From Streptomyces griseorubiginosus (GTDB taxonomy: Bacteria; Actinomycetota; Actinomycetes; Streptomycetales; Streptomycetaceae): 64,000 nucleotides of DNA. The translations under genes and the position numbers were made by a program. Positions 50,237-60,900 of the stretch are shown piece after piece (positions within the stretch are counted from its first letter, which is position 1; every line of letters begins with the position of its first letter). The notes beneath the pieces are model-generated. The model ran no database searches. It had not been told where the DNA came from and saw nothing but the letters and a program-made list of their open reading frames with translations. The stretch is from positions 712,462-776,461 of the forward strand of contig NZ_KQ948734.1 of NCBI RefSeq assembly GCF_001514195.1, written 5' to 3'.

Positions 50237-52150
50237 CAGTCGCCGCCGTACCCGCCGGACCTGGCGGTTGTCGGCGACCGCGTCGAGCAGTCGACGGCCG
50301 GCGCCGGACTCGTGGGCCGGGCCCTCCAGCCGCAGCAGCGCGCCGTCCCGGACGACGGCGTACGCGACCGGGGCGTCGGTCTTCGGGAGCTTGACCGGGT
50401 GACGCCCGGTCGGGAGCTTGAGGCGGCCGGGGAGCCGCAGTTCGGCCGTCGTCCCCCCGATCAGCTCGGCCTCCACCGTCAGCGCGGCCACGGTGACCTT
50501 GACGCGGGCCGGGGTCCCGCCCGCTGTGGCCGCCACGTACGGCAACGGCAACGACCGCTCACCACGCGCGGTGTTCGCCGCGGCGGCATCGGCCGTGTCG
50601 GAACCGAGTCGGCGCTGACGCTGGTCCACGTCGAGGGCGAGCTGGCCGCTGCCGGTCCAGTACGGCAGAGCGAGCCGCCCGCCGGTCAGCGCCGGGCCCG
50701 CGGCCGGGGCACCCGGCGTGCCGTCACCGGTCAGGCGGACCATCCGGTCGATGCCCAGCAGCTGGACGAAGGCCCACACGTCGTGCACACCGCGCTCCAA
50801 CGGCCGCCCACCGGCGAGCCGTTCGGGGTCCAGGCTGAGCCGCCCGGACGCGACGAGCCGCGACCGGCCCGCACCGGCGGGCTCGAGCCGCACCTCCAGG
50901 TCTCCCTCCGGGTACCACCAGTCCTCCCGGTCCCGGTCCTTGACGACCAGTTCGGCGTACGCCAGCCGGAACGGGTCGCGGACCTCCCAGCCGTCCTCGG
51001 TCCCGGGCACCCCGGCCAGCAGCTCCGGGTCCAGCCACTGCTTCCCGTCCCGCTCGACGAGCACCAGCGGCTCACCGTCCCCGCGGAGCAGCTCCAGCGT
51101 GACGTCGGCGACGAGCCGCCCGTCCGCCCACCGCAACTCGCCCACGGTGCTGCGGGCCCTGACCTCACGCACCCGCTCGGCGAGCGCCACGGCCCCGTCG
51201 AAGTCCCCGGCCTCCAGCAGCTCGGCCCGCAGCCGCGACACGACGGGCAGGCCCTCGCGTACGGCCGGGGGGAACTCCTCCAACGCCAGCCGTCGAGCCG
51301 CCTCGAACCGCTCGCGCTGCTGGGCGGGGTCTTCGCGGAGGATCTCGGGTTCGCGGGCTCGGGAGAGGATCTCGACGTGGTAGTTGCGGTGCAGCAGGCG
51401 GTTCTGGAGGGCGTCGATATCGTCCGAGGCCTCGGTGCCGTCCTTGATCTGCCGGACGATGGTGCGGACGTTGTCCCAGAACCCGAACCGGGGGCTGAAG
51501 CGGTGCTGGGTGTTGTTGCCGCCGTCGTCCCGCTTCATCCAGTAGTAGCAGGGGTAGTCGGTGAGGACGGAGATCCGTTCCGCCTTCAGGTAGGCCGCGC
51601 CGACGAAGAACATGTCCTCGAAGAACCACGGCCCCTCGGGGAACTGGAGCCCGTGCTGCTCGACGAAGGCCCGCCGGAACATCTTGTGCGGCGTCATGCT
51701 CTGCATGAGCTCGTCGTTCTCGATCGTGCAGGCGTCCACGGTGTGCCGGAACAGACGTCTGGGCCGCACCATCGTGCTGGACATCTTGCCGAGCACCACG
51801 TCGGCGTCATTGCGCTTCGCGTGCTCGTAGAGCCGCTCCAGGGCTTCCGGGCCGAGGGTGTCGTCGTGGTCGACGAACTGGATGTACTCGCCCTTCGCGT
51901 GCCGCATGCCCAGGTTGCGCGGTGCTCCCGGCCAGCCGGAGTTGGGCCGGGTGTGCACCTGGACGTTCGGATGCCGGTCCGCGAGCTTCTCCACCCGCGC
52001 CAGCGTGTCGTCCGTAGACCCGTCGTCGACGTAGATGACCTCGTACTCGTCGGCGGGCAGACTCTGCCCCAGCAGCGACGGCGCGCACTCGTCGACGTAC
52101 TTCCCGGTGTTGTAGACGGGGACGACGACGCTGACTTTGACTCTCGGCAT
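50228..52150 (-). CDS. Family 2 glycosyltransferase, long form
   Basis: From the ATG at 52150 the protein has 640 residues. The first 220 form a GT-A/GT2 domain: KVSVVVPVYNTGKYVDECAPSLLGQ, YVDDGSTDDT, NSGWPGAPRNLGMRHAKGEYIQFVDHDDTLGPEAL with the acidic metal-binding DHDD. A helical region and a C-terminal beta-rich region (residues about 340-640) follow, as in teichoic-acid or wall-polysaccharide GTs. Its acceptor and sugar are unknown. No membrane helix. The start is 8 bases after AAGG. Its last codons and stop lie at the edge of a tandem repeat array. Confidence 0.9.
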   Translation of the reverse strand: MPRVKVSVVVPVYNTGKYVDECAPSLLGQSLPADEYEVIYVDDGSTDDTLARVEKLADRHPNVQVHTRPNSGWPGAPRNLGMRHAKGEYIQFVDHDDTLGPEALERLYEHAKRNDADVVLGKMSSTMVRPRRLFRHTVDACTIENDELMQSMTPHKMFRRAFVEQHGLQFPEGPWFFEDMFFVGAAYLKAERISVLTDYPCYYWMKRDDGGNNTQHRFSPRFGFWDNVRTIVRQIKDGTEASDDIDALQNRLLHRNYHVEILSRAREPEILREDPAQQRERFEAARRLALEEFPPAVREGLPVVSRLRAELLEAGDFDGAVALAERVREVRARSTVGELRWADGRLVADVTLELLRGDGEPLVLVERDGKQWLDPELLAGVPGTEDGWEVRDPFRLAYAELVVKDRDREDWWYPEGDLEVRLEPAGAGRSRLVASGRLSLDPERLAGGRPLERGVHDVWAFVQLLGIDRMVRLTGDGTPGAPAAGPALTGGRLALPYWTGSGQLALDVDQRQRRLGSDTADAAAANTARGERSLPLPYVAATAGGTPARVKVTVAALTVEAELIGGTTAELRLPGRLKLPTGRHPVKLPKTDAPVAYAVVRDGALLRLEGPAHESGAGRRLLDAVADNRQVRRVRRRLGR

Positions 52151-52659
52151 TCCACGGACCTTACCTGCCCGTGCCGGCAGTGGTGAGTCGTTCGCCGAGT
52201 GAAAGAGCCTATGGGGAAGCCAAGAAATACGCCTGAATGATCGACCGGCAGTCACGAAAAATCTGTGGAAAATTGCGGTGCGCGAAATGGAAGGCCATGG
52301 CGAGAGTCAATTGCTGAGCCCCTTCCCCTGGGCTCAATTGGCTTCTGTGGAGCTTGCTTGAGCCATGAACATATCACGACCCCTCTGCGCCCGGAGAGTG
52401 AGGATCCTGTGAAGCAATGGCTGGATCAAGGGGGTAGAGATGCTTTCATGGGGCTTTTGCTCCGTTTCCGTTTCAACAGTCCGCTTCCAGTCGATTGCAG
52501 TACGTAAGCAGAGATCGTCACAGCCTGTGCAATTCCTGTAGCCCCTCGTTTTCCGTGAAGCCTTGACGCTCTTTATCTCGCTCGTATTTAGTTTCCTCTT
52601 ACGTCATTCATAGGGTGGTCTTACGTAGGCCTGCCCAAAGGGGAAACAAGGGGTGGAGT
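52151..52659. other. AT-richer intergenic gap before the secreted-protein cluster
   Basis: About 510 bases of lower GC than anything nearby separate the glycosyltransferase from the FG-GAP gene. I see no convincing ORF; an 80-residue frame at 52265-52507 lacks codon bias. TGAGCCC (52315-52321) and GGGCTCA (52330-52336) form a hairpin. 52540-52620 is T-rich and probably carries the promoter. It marks the change from the conserved block to the right-hand cluster. Confidence 0.5.
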
Positions 52660-54216
52660 GTGCGCACGCGTACACATCTGGCCGGGGGGTTGGCCGTATC
52701 GGTCGGCTTGTTCCTGGCCGTGGCGGGGGGCGTGACGTTGACCTCGCCACAGGCGGCGGCAGCCACGTGCACGGCGGGAACGTCGAGCGACTTCAACGGC
52801 GACGGAGTGGGCGACCGAGTGATCGCGGACCCCGAGGCCACAGTGAGCGGTGCCAAGCGGGCGGGGCTCGTGCGGGTGGTGCTCGGTGGCGGCAAGGGAG
52901 TCTCGGAGATATCCCAGGCCACCGCGGGCATGTCCGCCATACCCGAGGCCGGTGACGGCTTCGGTACCTCCTACGCCGCCTACGACGCCGACGGCGACGG
53001 GTGCAGCGACCTGGTGATCGGAACGCCGTACGAGGACGTGGTGAAGGACGGCGTCAATCTCGTCGACGCCGGAGCGGTCTACGTCGTCCACGGCACACCC
53101 ACCGGCATCGGTGCCGGCTCCACGATCGACGGATACACCCAGGCAGGCCTCGACTCCGCCACCACGACCGAGGCGTACGACTGGTTCGGTTACGCGCTGA
53201 AGGCGGGCACGACCGCGAACAGCGTGCCGTACCTGGTCATCGGTGTACCCGGTGAGGGCGTCACCTCGGGCGGTACCACCTACACCGACGCGGGATGCAT
53301 CGAGTACATCCAGGGGAGCACCAAGGTCTCCCTGAGCCAGAACTCCACCGGTGTTCCCGGCGACGCCGAGGCGAACGACCGGTTCGGCTACTCGCTCTCC
53401 GGCACCAACCGCTACTTCGCCGTCGGAGCCCCGGGGGAGAGCGCCGGTGACCTCGAGTTCGCCGGCGGGGTGGCCGTCTTCAACCACACCCTCTCGGGCG
53501 GCATGCCGACGCCACTCGTGGGCCTCGGTCAGGACAGCACCGGGATCGGCGGAGCGTCGGAGGCCGGAGACGGGTTCGGAACCTCGATCTCGCTGACCGG
53601 CTACCGGCCGAGCGACCAGACGTACAACTCCGACGCGCTCCTGGCCGTGGGCATCCCGGGGGAGGACATCGGCACCACCAAGGACGCCGGCGGCGTCCTC
53701 GTGCTCCGCATCCAGCCGTCCGGTGCCTACACCCAGATCACCGCCTTCGACAACAGTGTCGCTGGCCTCGAGGGCGGCGGTGCGTTGGCCGGCGACTTCA
53801 TGGGGCAGCGTGTGGCCATCGTCAACACGGACTCCAGCGGAGTGACCACCTCGGCCAATGTGCGCCTGGCCGTGGGCGAGCCCGGCAGGGACAAGGCGGC
53901 CAAGGACGCCGGCGCCGTCCACGTCTTCCGTCCGCTCGACGCGGACCTCGGAGCGAACGACAAACTCCTCACCCGTGGTTCGGGACTCCCGGGTACGGCG
54001 ACGGCCCGGGACTACACGGGCGTCGCGGTCGTGGCGGGTACCTCCTACCTCTATGTGGGCGTGCCCTACAGCAAGGAGACGGCCACTTCCAAGGGTGTGC
54101 TCTACGTCCTGCCCTGGACGGACGTCGACGGCACGACCAGCACGGGCACCACCACGAACAAGCCGGGATCCGACGGCCTGCCTGACGCGGGCTCGGTCTT
54201 CGGGGTGATCGGGTGA
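52660..54216 (+). CDS. Secreted FG-GAP beta-propeller protein
   Basis: From the GTG at 52660 (AAGGGG upstream) the protein has 518 residues. A signal peptide (LAGGLAVSVGLFLAVAGGV, cleavage near AAA at 34) leads to integrin-alpha-like FG-GAP repeats: DFNGDGVGDRVIADP, GDGFGTSYAAYDADGDGCSDLVIGTPYED, AGAVYVVHG, DWFGYALKAG, VIGVPGE, DRFGYSLSG, AVGAPGE, AVGIPGEDIG, AVGEPGRD, YVGVPYS. Several DxDGDG loops should bind calcium. It probably forms a seven-bladed adhesion-type propeller on the surface. It overlaps the next gene by four bases. Confidence 0.9.
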   Translation: MRTRTHLAGGLAVSVGLFLAVAGGVTLTSPQAAAATCTAGTSSDFNGDGVGDRVIADPEATVSGAKRAGLVRVVLGGGKGVSEISQATAGMSAIPEAGDGFGTSYAAYDADGDGCSDLVIGTPYEDVVKDGVNLVDAGAVYVVHGTPTGIGAGSTIDGYTQAGLDSATTTEAYDWFGYALKAGTTANSVPYLVIGVPGEGVTSGGTTYTDAGCIEYIQGSTKVSLSQNSTGVPGDAEANDRFGYSLSGTNRYFAVGAPGESAGDLEFAGGVAVFNHTLSGGMPTPLVGLGQDSTGIGGASEAGDGFGTSISLTGYRPSDQTYNSDALLAVGIPGEDIGTTKDAGGVLVLRIQPSGAYTQITAFDNSVAGLEGGGALAGDFMGQRVAIVNTDSSGVTTSANVRLAVGEPGRDKAAKDAGAVHVFRPLDADLGANDKLLTRGSGLPGTATARDYTGVAVVAGTSYLYVGVPYSKETATSKGVLYVLPWTDVDGTTSTGTTTNKPGSDGLPDAGSVFGVIG

Positions 54217-57200
54217 ACGTCGGATCGAGAAGCAGAAAGCACGGCACGATGAAGACCCGCAGGAGACACCCCCTCATCGCCGCCGCCACCATCGCGGCCC
54301 TCCTCACCCCCGGCCTCGGCATCCTCCCCGCCCCCGCCGCCGAGCAGGCTTCCGCCGATGCCAGCGCCTCCACGGGCGACGGCGCGTCCCTCTCTCCGTC
54401 CGACGCTCAGGCCAAGGCCAAGAAGTCCGGCAAGGCGGTCGAGATCCAGACGCTGCGCGACGAACGCAGCACCACCGTCGCCAACCCCGACGGGACGTTC
54501 ACGACCAAGCAGTACGTCCAGCCCGTCCGCACCCGCAAGGACGGCAAGTGGACGGACATCGACACGACTCTGGTCAAGCAGAAGAACGGCACTCTCGCGC
54601 CGAAGGCCGCCACCACCGCTATGTCCTTCTCCGGCGGCGGTGACACGACCTTCGCCCAGATCGAGAAGGACGGCCACGGGCTCTCCCTCGACTGGCCGAC
54701 GAAGCTGCCCAAGCCGAAGGTCGACGGCTCGACCGCCACCTATGCCGACGTCCTGGACGGCGTCGACCTCAAGGTCACCGCCAGTGCGGAGGGCTTCTCG
54801 CACATCCTGGTCGTCAAGGACGCCGAGGCGGCCGCCAACCCGGAACTGGCCCAGCTCGAACTCCCCGTCGGCACCGACTCCGTGAACCTCACCCAGGACG
54901 CGGACGGCGGCCTCACCGCCAGCGACCCCGGTGCGGGCGGAGCCGTCTTCGAGGCACCGCAGCCGCTGATGTGGGACTCCGCGCACACAGGCGCCTCGGA
55001 CGCCGCGGACACCGAGGCCGGTGCCGCGGACACCGACTCCGCCACCCCGCCCGACGGCGCCCAGGTGGCCGACGTCGGCCTCGACGTCTCGAACGACACG
55101 GTCACCCTCACCCCCGACCGCGACCTGCTCACCGACAAGGACACCGTCTACCCGGTCTACATCGACCCGGCCGTGAAGACCGCCAGCCGCACAGGCTGGG
55201 CCATGGTGTCCTCCAACTGGGCGCAGAACTCGTACTGGAAGTTCGACGACGACGAGGGTGTGGGCCGCTGTCCCACGGACGTCTCGGTCCGCTGCGCCGG
55301 TTCGAGCGACGTCAAACGCCAGTTCTTCGCCCTGCCCACCGGTTCCTTCGAGGGCAAGGACATCATCAGCGCCGAGTTCGCGGTCACCCTGGTCTTCACC
55401 TACAGCTCGTCCGCCCGCGAGGTGCAGCTGGCCCGGGTGAACAGCACCGGTGCCAGCGCAATCAACTCCAAGACGAACTGGGAGAACCAGCCGGGATCCA
55501 AGGCGACCATCGACACCAAGTCGCCCACGGCCAACGCCGGTTCGTGCACCTCCACCAACCAGAACGCCGTCTTCAACGCCAAGAGCGCCGTGCAGACCGC
55601 GGCCGACAAGGGCTGGGACACGACCACGTTCCGGCTGAAGGCCGGCAGCGAGTCGGAGACCTCGTACTGGAAGCGGTTCTGCGGCAACGCCCTCCTGTCG
55701 GTGAAGTACAACCGCCCGCCGCTGGAGCCGGCCCAGTCCGATCTCAACATGAAGCCCGGTGGCAGCTGTGAGTACGGCAAGGCGACCGAACACTACGTCA
55801 CCAGGGCACCCCGTGTCTCCGCCGTGATCCGGGACTACGACCACGGCGACACAGGCGCCAAATCGGAGATCCTGCAAGCCCAGTTCAAGGTCTGGTGGAC
55901 CTCCGGCAGCACCACGGTCACCCACTATGCGACGACCGCCAAGGAGTCCACGGTGGACTCCAGCTGGAGTGACCAGACCGGCGTGGCGACCTTCTTCTAC
56001 ACCATCGGGGAAGACATCTCAGGTGACGACCAGCCCGGGTTCAGCATCCCCCCGAACGTCACGGTGGCCTGGGCGGTCCGCGGTTACGACCAGGAGTCGT
56101 ACGGTGCCTGGTCGACTGAAGGGAACCAGACCCGCTGCGAGTTCATCTACGACTCCAAGAAGCCCGAGTCCGCCGTCGTCACCTCGGCCGAGTACCCGGA
56201 CGACGACGCCTGGCACGCCGGCGTCGGCGACTACGGCAGCTTCACCATGGACTCGCCGGCCGCTGACGTGACGCAGTACCGCTACTACTTCACCGGTCCG
56301 AACGCCAACAGCGCTCAGAAGACGGTGGCGGCCGCCACCTCCGGCGGGCCGGCGACCGTCCGCTGGATGCCGCCGAGCGAGGGCCCGTACACCCTGCACG
56401 TGACATCGGTGGACGGTGCCGGTCACGCGCAGGAGACACCCACCGTCCATGTCTTCCAGGTCAGCGACGGTCGCGCGCCCGTGGCCGCCTGGACCCTCGG
56501 TGACGCCAAGGGCTCCACCAAGGCGGACGGCAGCGGCAGCACCCCTGACGCGACGGCTGGTTCCGGGGTGACCTTCGGAGACACGGGCCCGCTCGGCTCC
56601 ACCGACACCGCGGCCACGTTCGACGGTAGCGACAACGCCTACCTCGACGCGGGCAAGCCCGCCGTCGACACCGGCTCCACTTTCTCCGTGAGCGCCTGGG
56701 TGAAACTGCCCGCGATCCCCACCGAGAACATGACCGTGGTGAGTCAGGACGGCACCGCCAAGCCCGGCTTCGAGCTCGGCTACGACGTGGACAGCGCCTC
56801 CTGGACCTTCCGCATCCCGATCAGCGACATGGAGTCCCTCGGCAGCTGGAAGGTGTCCGGCGCCACGGCCGTCGTCGGCAGCTGGACGCACCTCATCGGG
56901 GTCTACGACGACGAACTGGGCAAGCTGATGCTGTACGTCAACGGCGTCCTCGTCGCCGACGACGTCCAGGCCCGGCACACCGTCTGGAGCTCCTCCGGCG
57001 CGGTGCAGATCGGTCGCAGGCTGGACCTCGACGGCTACACGGCCCCCCTCAAGGGCAGCGTCGCCGACGTCAAGCTCCACGACCGGGTGGTCCCGCCCGC
57101 GGAGGGCCAGGAACTCGGCGGCATCCAGCCGCACCAGCTCGCCTACTGGCAGCTGGACTCTGCGACAGCCGGAGTCTCCCCGGAGACCGGCGGCGGCACC

Positions 57201-57878
57201 GGGCTGACGCTCGGCGGGAATGCCTCGATCTACACCATCCCGGACGACTCCTGCGACCCCGAGGCCGACCCCGACTGCGCGAGCAAGCCCCCCGCCGAGC
57301 CGCTGCGGGGCGACGGCCACCTGGTTCTCGACGGCCTCTCCGGATACGCCACCCGCGCGGCCGCGGGACCGCTCACCGCACAGGACAGCTTCACCCTCAC
57401 CGCCCGCGCCCGGCTTGCCGCGGCGAACCCGACGGCGGACCAGACGGTGCTCTCGCTGTCCGGTGCCAACGGCACCGCCATCAAGGTCAAGTATTCGGTG
57501 GCCGAAGCCCGTTGGCAGCTCGTGGTGACCAGCGGCGACACCGCCGCACCGGTGATCACGAAGGAACTCGACAAGGGTGACGTCCCGAGTTCCACGGGAG
57601 CCGGCGACCACCTCGCGCTGGTCTACAACGCGGTCTTCGGTGACGCCCTCCTCTACGTCAACGGTGTCGCCGCGGTGGACGTGGCCTGGGACAACTCCTG
57701 GGACTTCAGCACCACGAACCTCCAGGTCGGCCGCGCGCTGACCGGAAAGACGGCGGGCGAGTACTTCTCCGGTGCCGTGGACGAGGTGCGGATGTACCAG
57801 GGGCCGCTGGACGCCTCACTGGTGTCACTCGTGGCAGGTCTGCCCGGTGGTTCCAGCGTCGAGGAGAACGCGGCGTAA
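54213..57878 (+). CDS. Secreted LamG/DNRLRE-domain protein
   Basis: The GTG at 54213 overlaps the preceding stop; an in-frame ATG at 54249 (MKTRRRHPLIAAATIAALL) is the alternative, both giving a signal peptide. 1221 residues. Residues about 45-310 resemble the RHS-type N-terminal region (ADVLDGVDLKVTASAEGFSHILVVKD); 310-500 resemble a DNRLRE beta-sandwich (YPVYIDPAVKTASRTGWAMVSSNWAQNSYWKF); two LamG jelly-roll domains follow at about 754-959 (STFSVSAWVKL) and 975-1206 (DSFTLTARARL). It should be exported and bind glycans or surfaces. Upstream of RHS by 93 bases. Confidence 0.9.
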   Translation: MNVGSRSRKHGTMKTRRRHPLIAAATIAALLTPGLGILPAPAAEQASADASASTGDGASLSPSDAQAKAKKSGKAVEIQTLRDERSTTVANPDGTFTTKQYVQPVRTRKDGKWTDIDTTLVKQKNGTLAPKAATTAMSFSGGGDTTFAQIEKDGHGLSLDWPTKLPKPKVDGSTATYADVLDGVDLKVTASAEGFSHILVVKDAEAAANPELAQLELPVGTDSVNLTQDADGGLTASDPGAGGAVFEAPQPLMWDSAHTGASDAADTEAGAADTDSATPPDGAQVADVGLDVSNDTVTLTPDRDLLTDKDTVYPVYIDPAVKTASRTGWAMVSSNWAQNSYWKFDDDEGVGRCPTDVSVRCAGSSDVKRQFFALPTGSFEGKDIISAEFAVTLVFTYSSSAREVQLARVNSTGASAINSKTNWENQPGSKATIDTKSPTANAGSCTSTNQNAVFNAKSAVQTAADKGWDTTTFRLKAGSESETSYWKRFCGNALLSVKYNRPPLEPAQSDLNMKPGGSCEYGKATEHYVTRAPRVSAVIRDYDHGDTGAKSEILQAQFKVWWTSGSTTVTHYATTAKESTVDSSWSDQTGVATFFYTIGEDISGDDQPGFSIPPNVTVAWAVRGYDQESYGAWSTEGNQTRCEFIYDSKKPESAVVTSAEYPDDDAWHAGVGDYGSFTMDSPAADVTQYRYYFTGPNANSAQKTVAAATSGGPATVRWMPPSEGPYTLHVTSVDGAGHAQETPTVHVFQVSDGRAPVAAWTLGDAKGSTKADGSGSTPDATAGSGVTFGDTGPLGSTDTAATFDGSDNAYLDAGKPAVDTGSTFSVSAWVKLPAIPTENMTVVSQDGTAKPGFELGYDVDSASWTFRIPISDMESLGSWKVSGATAVVGSWTHLIGVYDDELGKLMLYVNGVLVADDVQARHTVWSSSGAVQIGRRLDLDGYTAPLKGSVADVKLHDRVVPPAEGQELGGIQPHQLAYWQLDSATAGVSPETGGGTGLTLGGNASIYTIPDDSCDPEADPDCASKPPAEPLRGDGHLVLDGLSGYATRAAAGPLTAQDSFTLTARARLAAANPTADQTVLSLSGANGTAIKVKYSVAEARWQLVVTSGDTAAPVITKELDKGDVPSSTGAGDHLALVYNAVFGDALLYVNGVAAVDVAWDNSWDFSTTNLQVGRALTGKTAGEYFSGAVDEVRMYQGPLDASLVSLVAGLPGGSSVEENAA

Positions 57879-57892
57879 CCACCTCCGTGTGT

Positions 57893-57920
57893 GGGCGGGC
57901 GGCCTCGTTGCCGCCCGCCC
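57893..57920 (+). terminator. Intercistronic hairpin between LamG and RHS genes
   Basis: GGGCGGGCGGC (57893-57903) and GCCGCCCGCCC (57910-57920) pair perfectly over 11 bp around CTCGTT, 14 bases after the stop. It may lower RHS expression relative to the upstream genes. Confidence 0.7.
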
Positions 57921-57971
57921 GTCTCGACGTGCGCACCACCCCTCCATTCCCCCTACAAGCTAGGAGAGTTG

Positions 57972-60900
57972 ATGTCCTCGCCTCCCTGGTTCCGGTCCCC
58001 ACGACCGGCCTGGCGAAGCGGTCGCAGACGGGCCGCGATGGTCCTCGGCCTCGCGCTGTCCATAGGGCTGCTGCCGCAATACGCCCCCACCGCCACGGCA
58101 GACACCGGCCTTGGCCGCCCGAAGTCGCAGACCGACCTCGACGCCCCGGTGCGCGGCAAGAACGCCACTCCCGAGACGTTCAAGAAGACGGACCAGGCAG
58201 AGAAGGCCGCGGTCAGGAAGACGGAGAAGGCGCACTGGCCGGGAGCCGGCAGTGCTGAGGTGCAGCTCACCGGCAAGCCGGCCAAGGCCAAGGGGCTGCC
58301 CCTCATCGCGAAGGCGGCCGGCGGCACCAAGGGTGCCGACTCCGTCCGCCTCGAGATGCTGGGTCGTCAGGCCACCGAGGCGGCGGGGGTGGACGGCGTG
58401 CTCTTCACCGTCGCCCGCACCGACGGAGGCGGAACCGCCGGACCGGCCAGGATCGCCCTGGACTACTCGGACTTCGCCGACGCCTTCGGCGGTTCCTACG
58501 GCTCCCGGCTGCGGCTGGCCACCTACCCCTCCTGTGTCCTGACCACGCCGGAGAGGAAGGCCTGCTCGACCCCGACGTATCTGAAGACGTCGAACGACGA
58601 GGCCGGGCAGACGCTGACGGCGACCGTGCAGGCGGCGCGTGACACCTCCGGTCCCGCCACCCAGCTCCTCACGGCCGGCTCCGCCGCCTCCTCGGCCACG
58701 GTCGTGGCGGCCACCGCCGGTGGCAGCGGCGACGGCGGTTCCTACAAGGCGACCAGCCTGGCGCAGTCCTCGCAGTGGGGCGTCGACACCAGCTCCGGCG
58801 CCTTCACGTGGTCGTATCCGATGACCACCCCGCCAGTCCCCGGCGGCCTCCAGCCGACCGTCGGCCTGAGCTACAACTCCCAGTCCATCGACGGCCAGAC
58901 GGCGACCACCAACAACCAGGGCTCCTGGATCGGCCAGGGCTTCTCCTACGAACCCGGCTACATCGAGCGCAGCTACAAGTCCTGTGCCGACGACGGTCAC
59001 GCCGACACCAACGGTGACGAGTGCTGGGCGTTCGACAACGCCACGATCTCGCTCACCGGCGGCAGTTCCGGGCGGCTCGTCAAGGACAAGAGCGGCGAGT
59101 GGCGGATCAGCTCCGACGACAACTCCAAGGTCGAGCACCTGACCGGCACCACCAACGGTGACGACAACGGCGAGTACTGGAAGATCACCACCGCCGACGG
59201 CACCCAGTACTGGTTCGGCCTCAACCGGCTGCCCGGCTACGCGAGCGGCAACGAGGAGACCGGCTCAACCTGGACCGTCCCCGTCTACGGTGACGACACC
59301 GGCGAGCCCTGCTACAACGCGACCTTCGCCGACGCGTACTGCACCCAGGCTTGGCGCTGGAACCTCGACTACGTCGTGGACCCGCACGGGAACGCCCTGT
59401 CGTACTTCTACGGCACGGAGACCAACTACTACACGCAGGGCCTGAAGACCACGGAGAACGGCAAGCCGTACATCCGCGGCGGCTACCTCAAGCGCATCGA
59501 CTACGGCCAGCGTGACAAGCAGGTGTACACCACCAAGCCGGCCGCCCAGGTCGTCTTCACCACGGCCGAGCGCTGCGTGGGCTCCCTGACCGACTGCTCC
59601 GCGAGCGCGCTCACCGACGCCACGGCCGCCGACTGGCCGGACGTCCCCTGGGACCAGAACTGCAAGGCGAACACGAAGTGCCCCGGCCAGAACTCGCCGA
59701 CCTTCTGGACCCGCAAGAAGCTCACCAAGATCACCACGCAGATTCGCACCGGCGACTCGGCCTACACCCCGGTGGACGAGTGGAAACTCACCCACCTCTT
59801 CACCGACAACGGTGACGCCTCGAAGTCCCTGTGGCTGAACAAGATCGACCACACGGGCAAGGTCGGAACCGATGCGTCGGTCCCGTCGGTGGAGCTGTAC
59901 GGCACCCAACTCCCCAACCGTGTCGACGAGTCCGGCGACAACCTGCTGCCCTTCTATCGGTACCGGCTGTCGGGCATCCTCAACGAGAGCGGTGGCGCGC
60001 TCAGCGTCAACTACGCCGCCAACCAGTGCACGACGAGCACCGTCCCGGCGGAGGACTCCTCCGTCAAGCGCTGCTTCCCGGTGAAGTGGAATCCGCCGGG
60101 CGTCACCGACCCGATCACCGACTGGTTCCACAAGTACGTCGTCGGCTCGGTCGTCCAGACCGACCTGACCGGAGACAACGCCAACCAGGTCACCTCGTAC
60201 ACCTACCTCGGTGACGCGGGCTGGCGGAAGACCCCGGCCGACGGCATCTCCAAGGCCGAGTACCGCACCTGGAGCGACTGGCGCGGCTACGGCAAGGTCC
60301 AGGTCGTCACGTCGGCCGGCACCAACTCCGCGTCCAACACCAAGACCGAGCACGTCTACTTCCGCGGCCTCGACGGTGACGTCAACAAGGCCGGCGCCAC
60401 CCGGTCGGTCAAGGTCACCGACTCCACGGGCGGTTCCTACGACGACTCCGACTGGAAGGCCGGACAGGAGCTGGAGACGATCACCTACAACGGTGACGTC
60501 GTCACCGAGAAGTCGGTGACGGTTCCATGGACGGCGGTCACCGCGACCGAGGTCCGGGACTGGGCCACATACCAGGCCCGTTATGTGGCGACCGGGTCGG
60601 TGGACACGTACACGGCACTCGCGGCGGGCGGTTGGCGCCACCTCAAGTCGTCCACCACGTACGACGGTTCGACCGGACGCGCGACGATGGTCGACGACGA
60701 CGGTGAGGTCGGTGTCGCCGACAACCAGTGCACCCGCACCGAGTACGCCGACAGCGCGAGCGCGCACATCTACTCACTCGTCTCCCGCGTGGAGAAGGTC
60801 GCCGTCGACTGCGCCTCGACCCCGGACCGGGCCAAGGACGTCATCTCCGACGATCTGACGTACTACGACGGTTCGGCGACGCTGGGCGCGGCCCCGACCA

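Noticed and set aside
52265..52507. 80-codon ORF in the AT-richer gap
   Set aside because: No ribosome binding site, no third-position GC bias and no recognisable motif.
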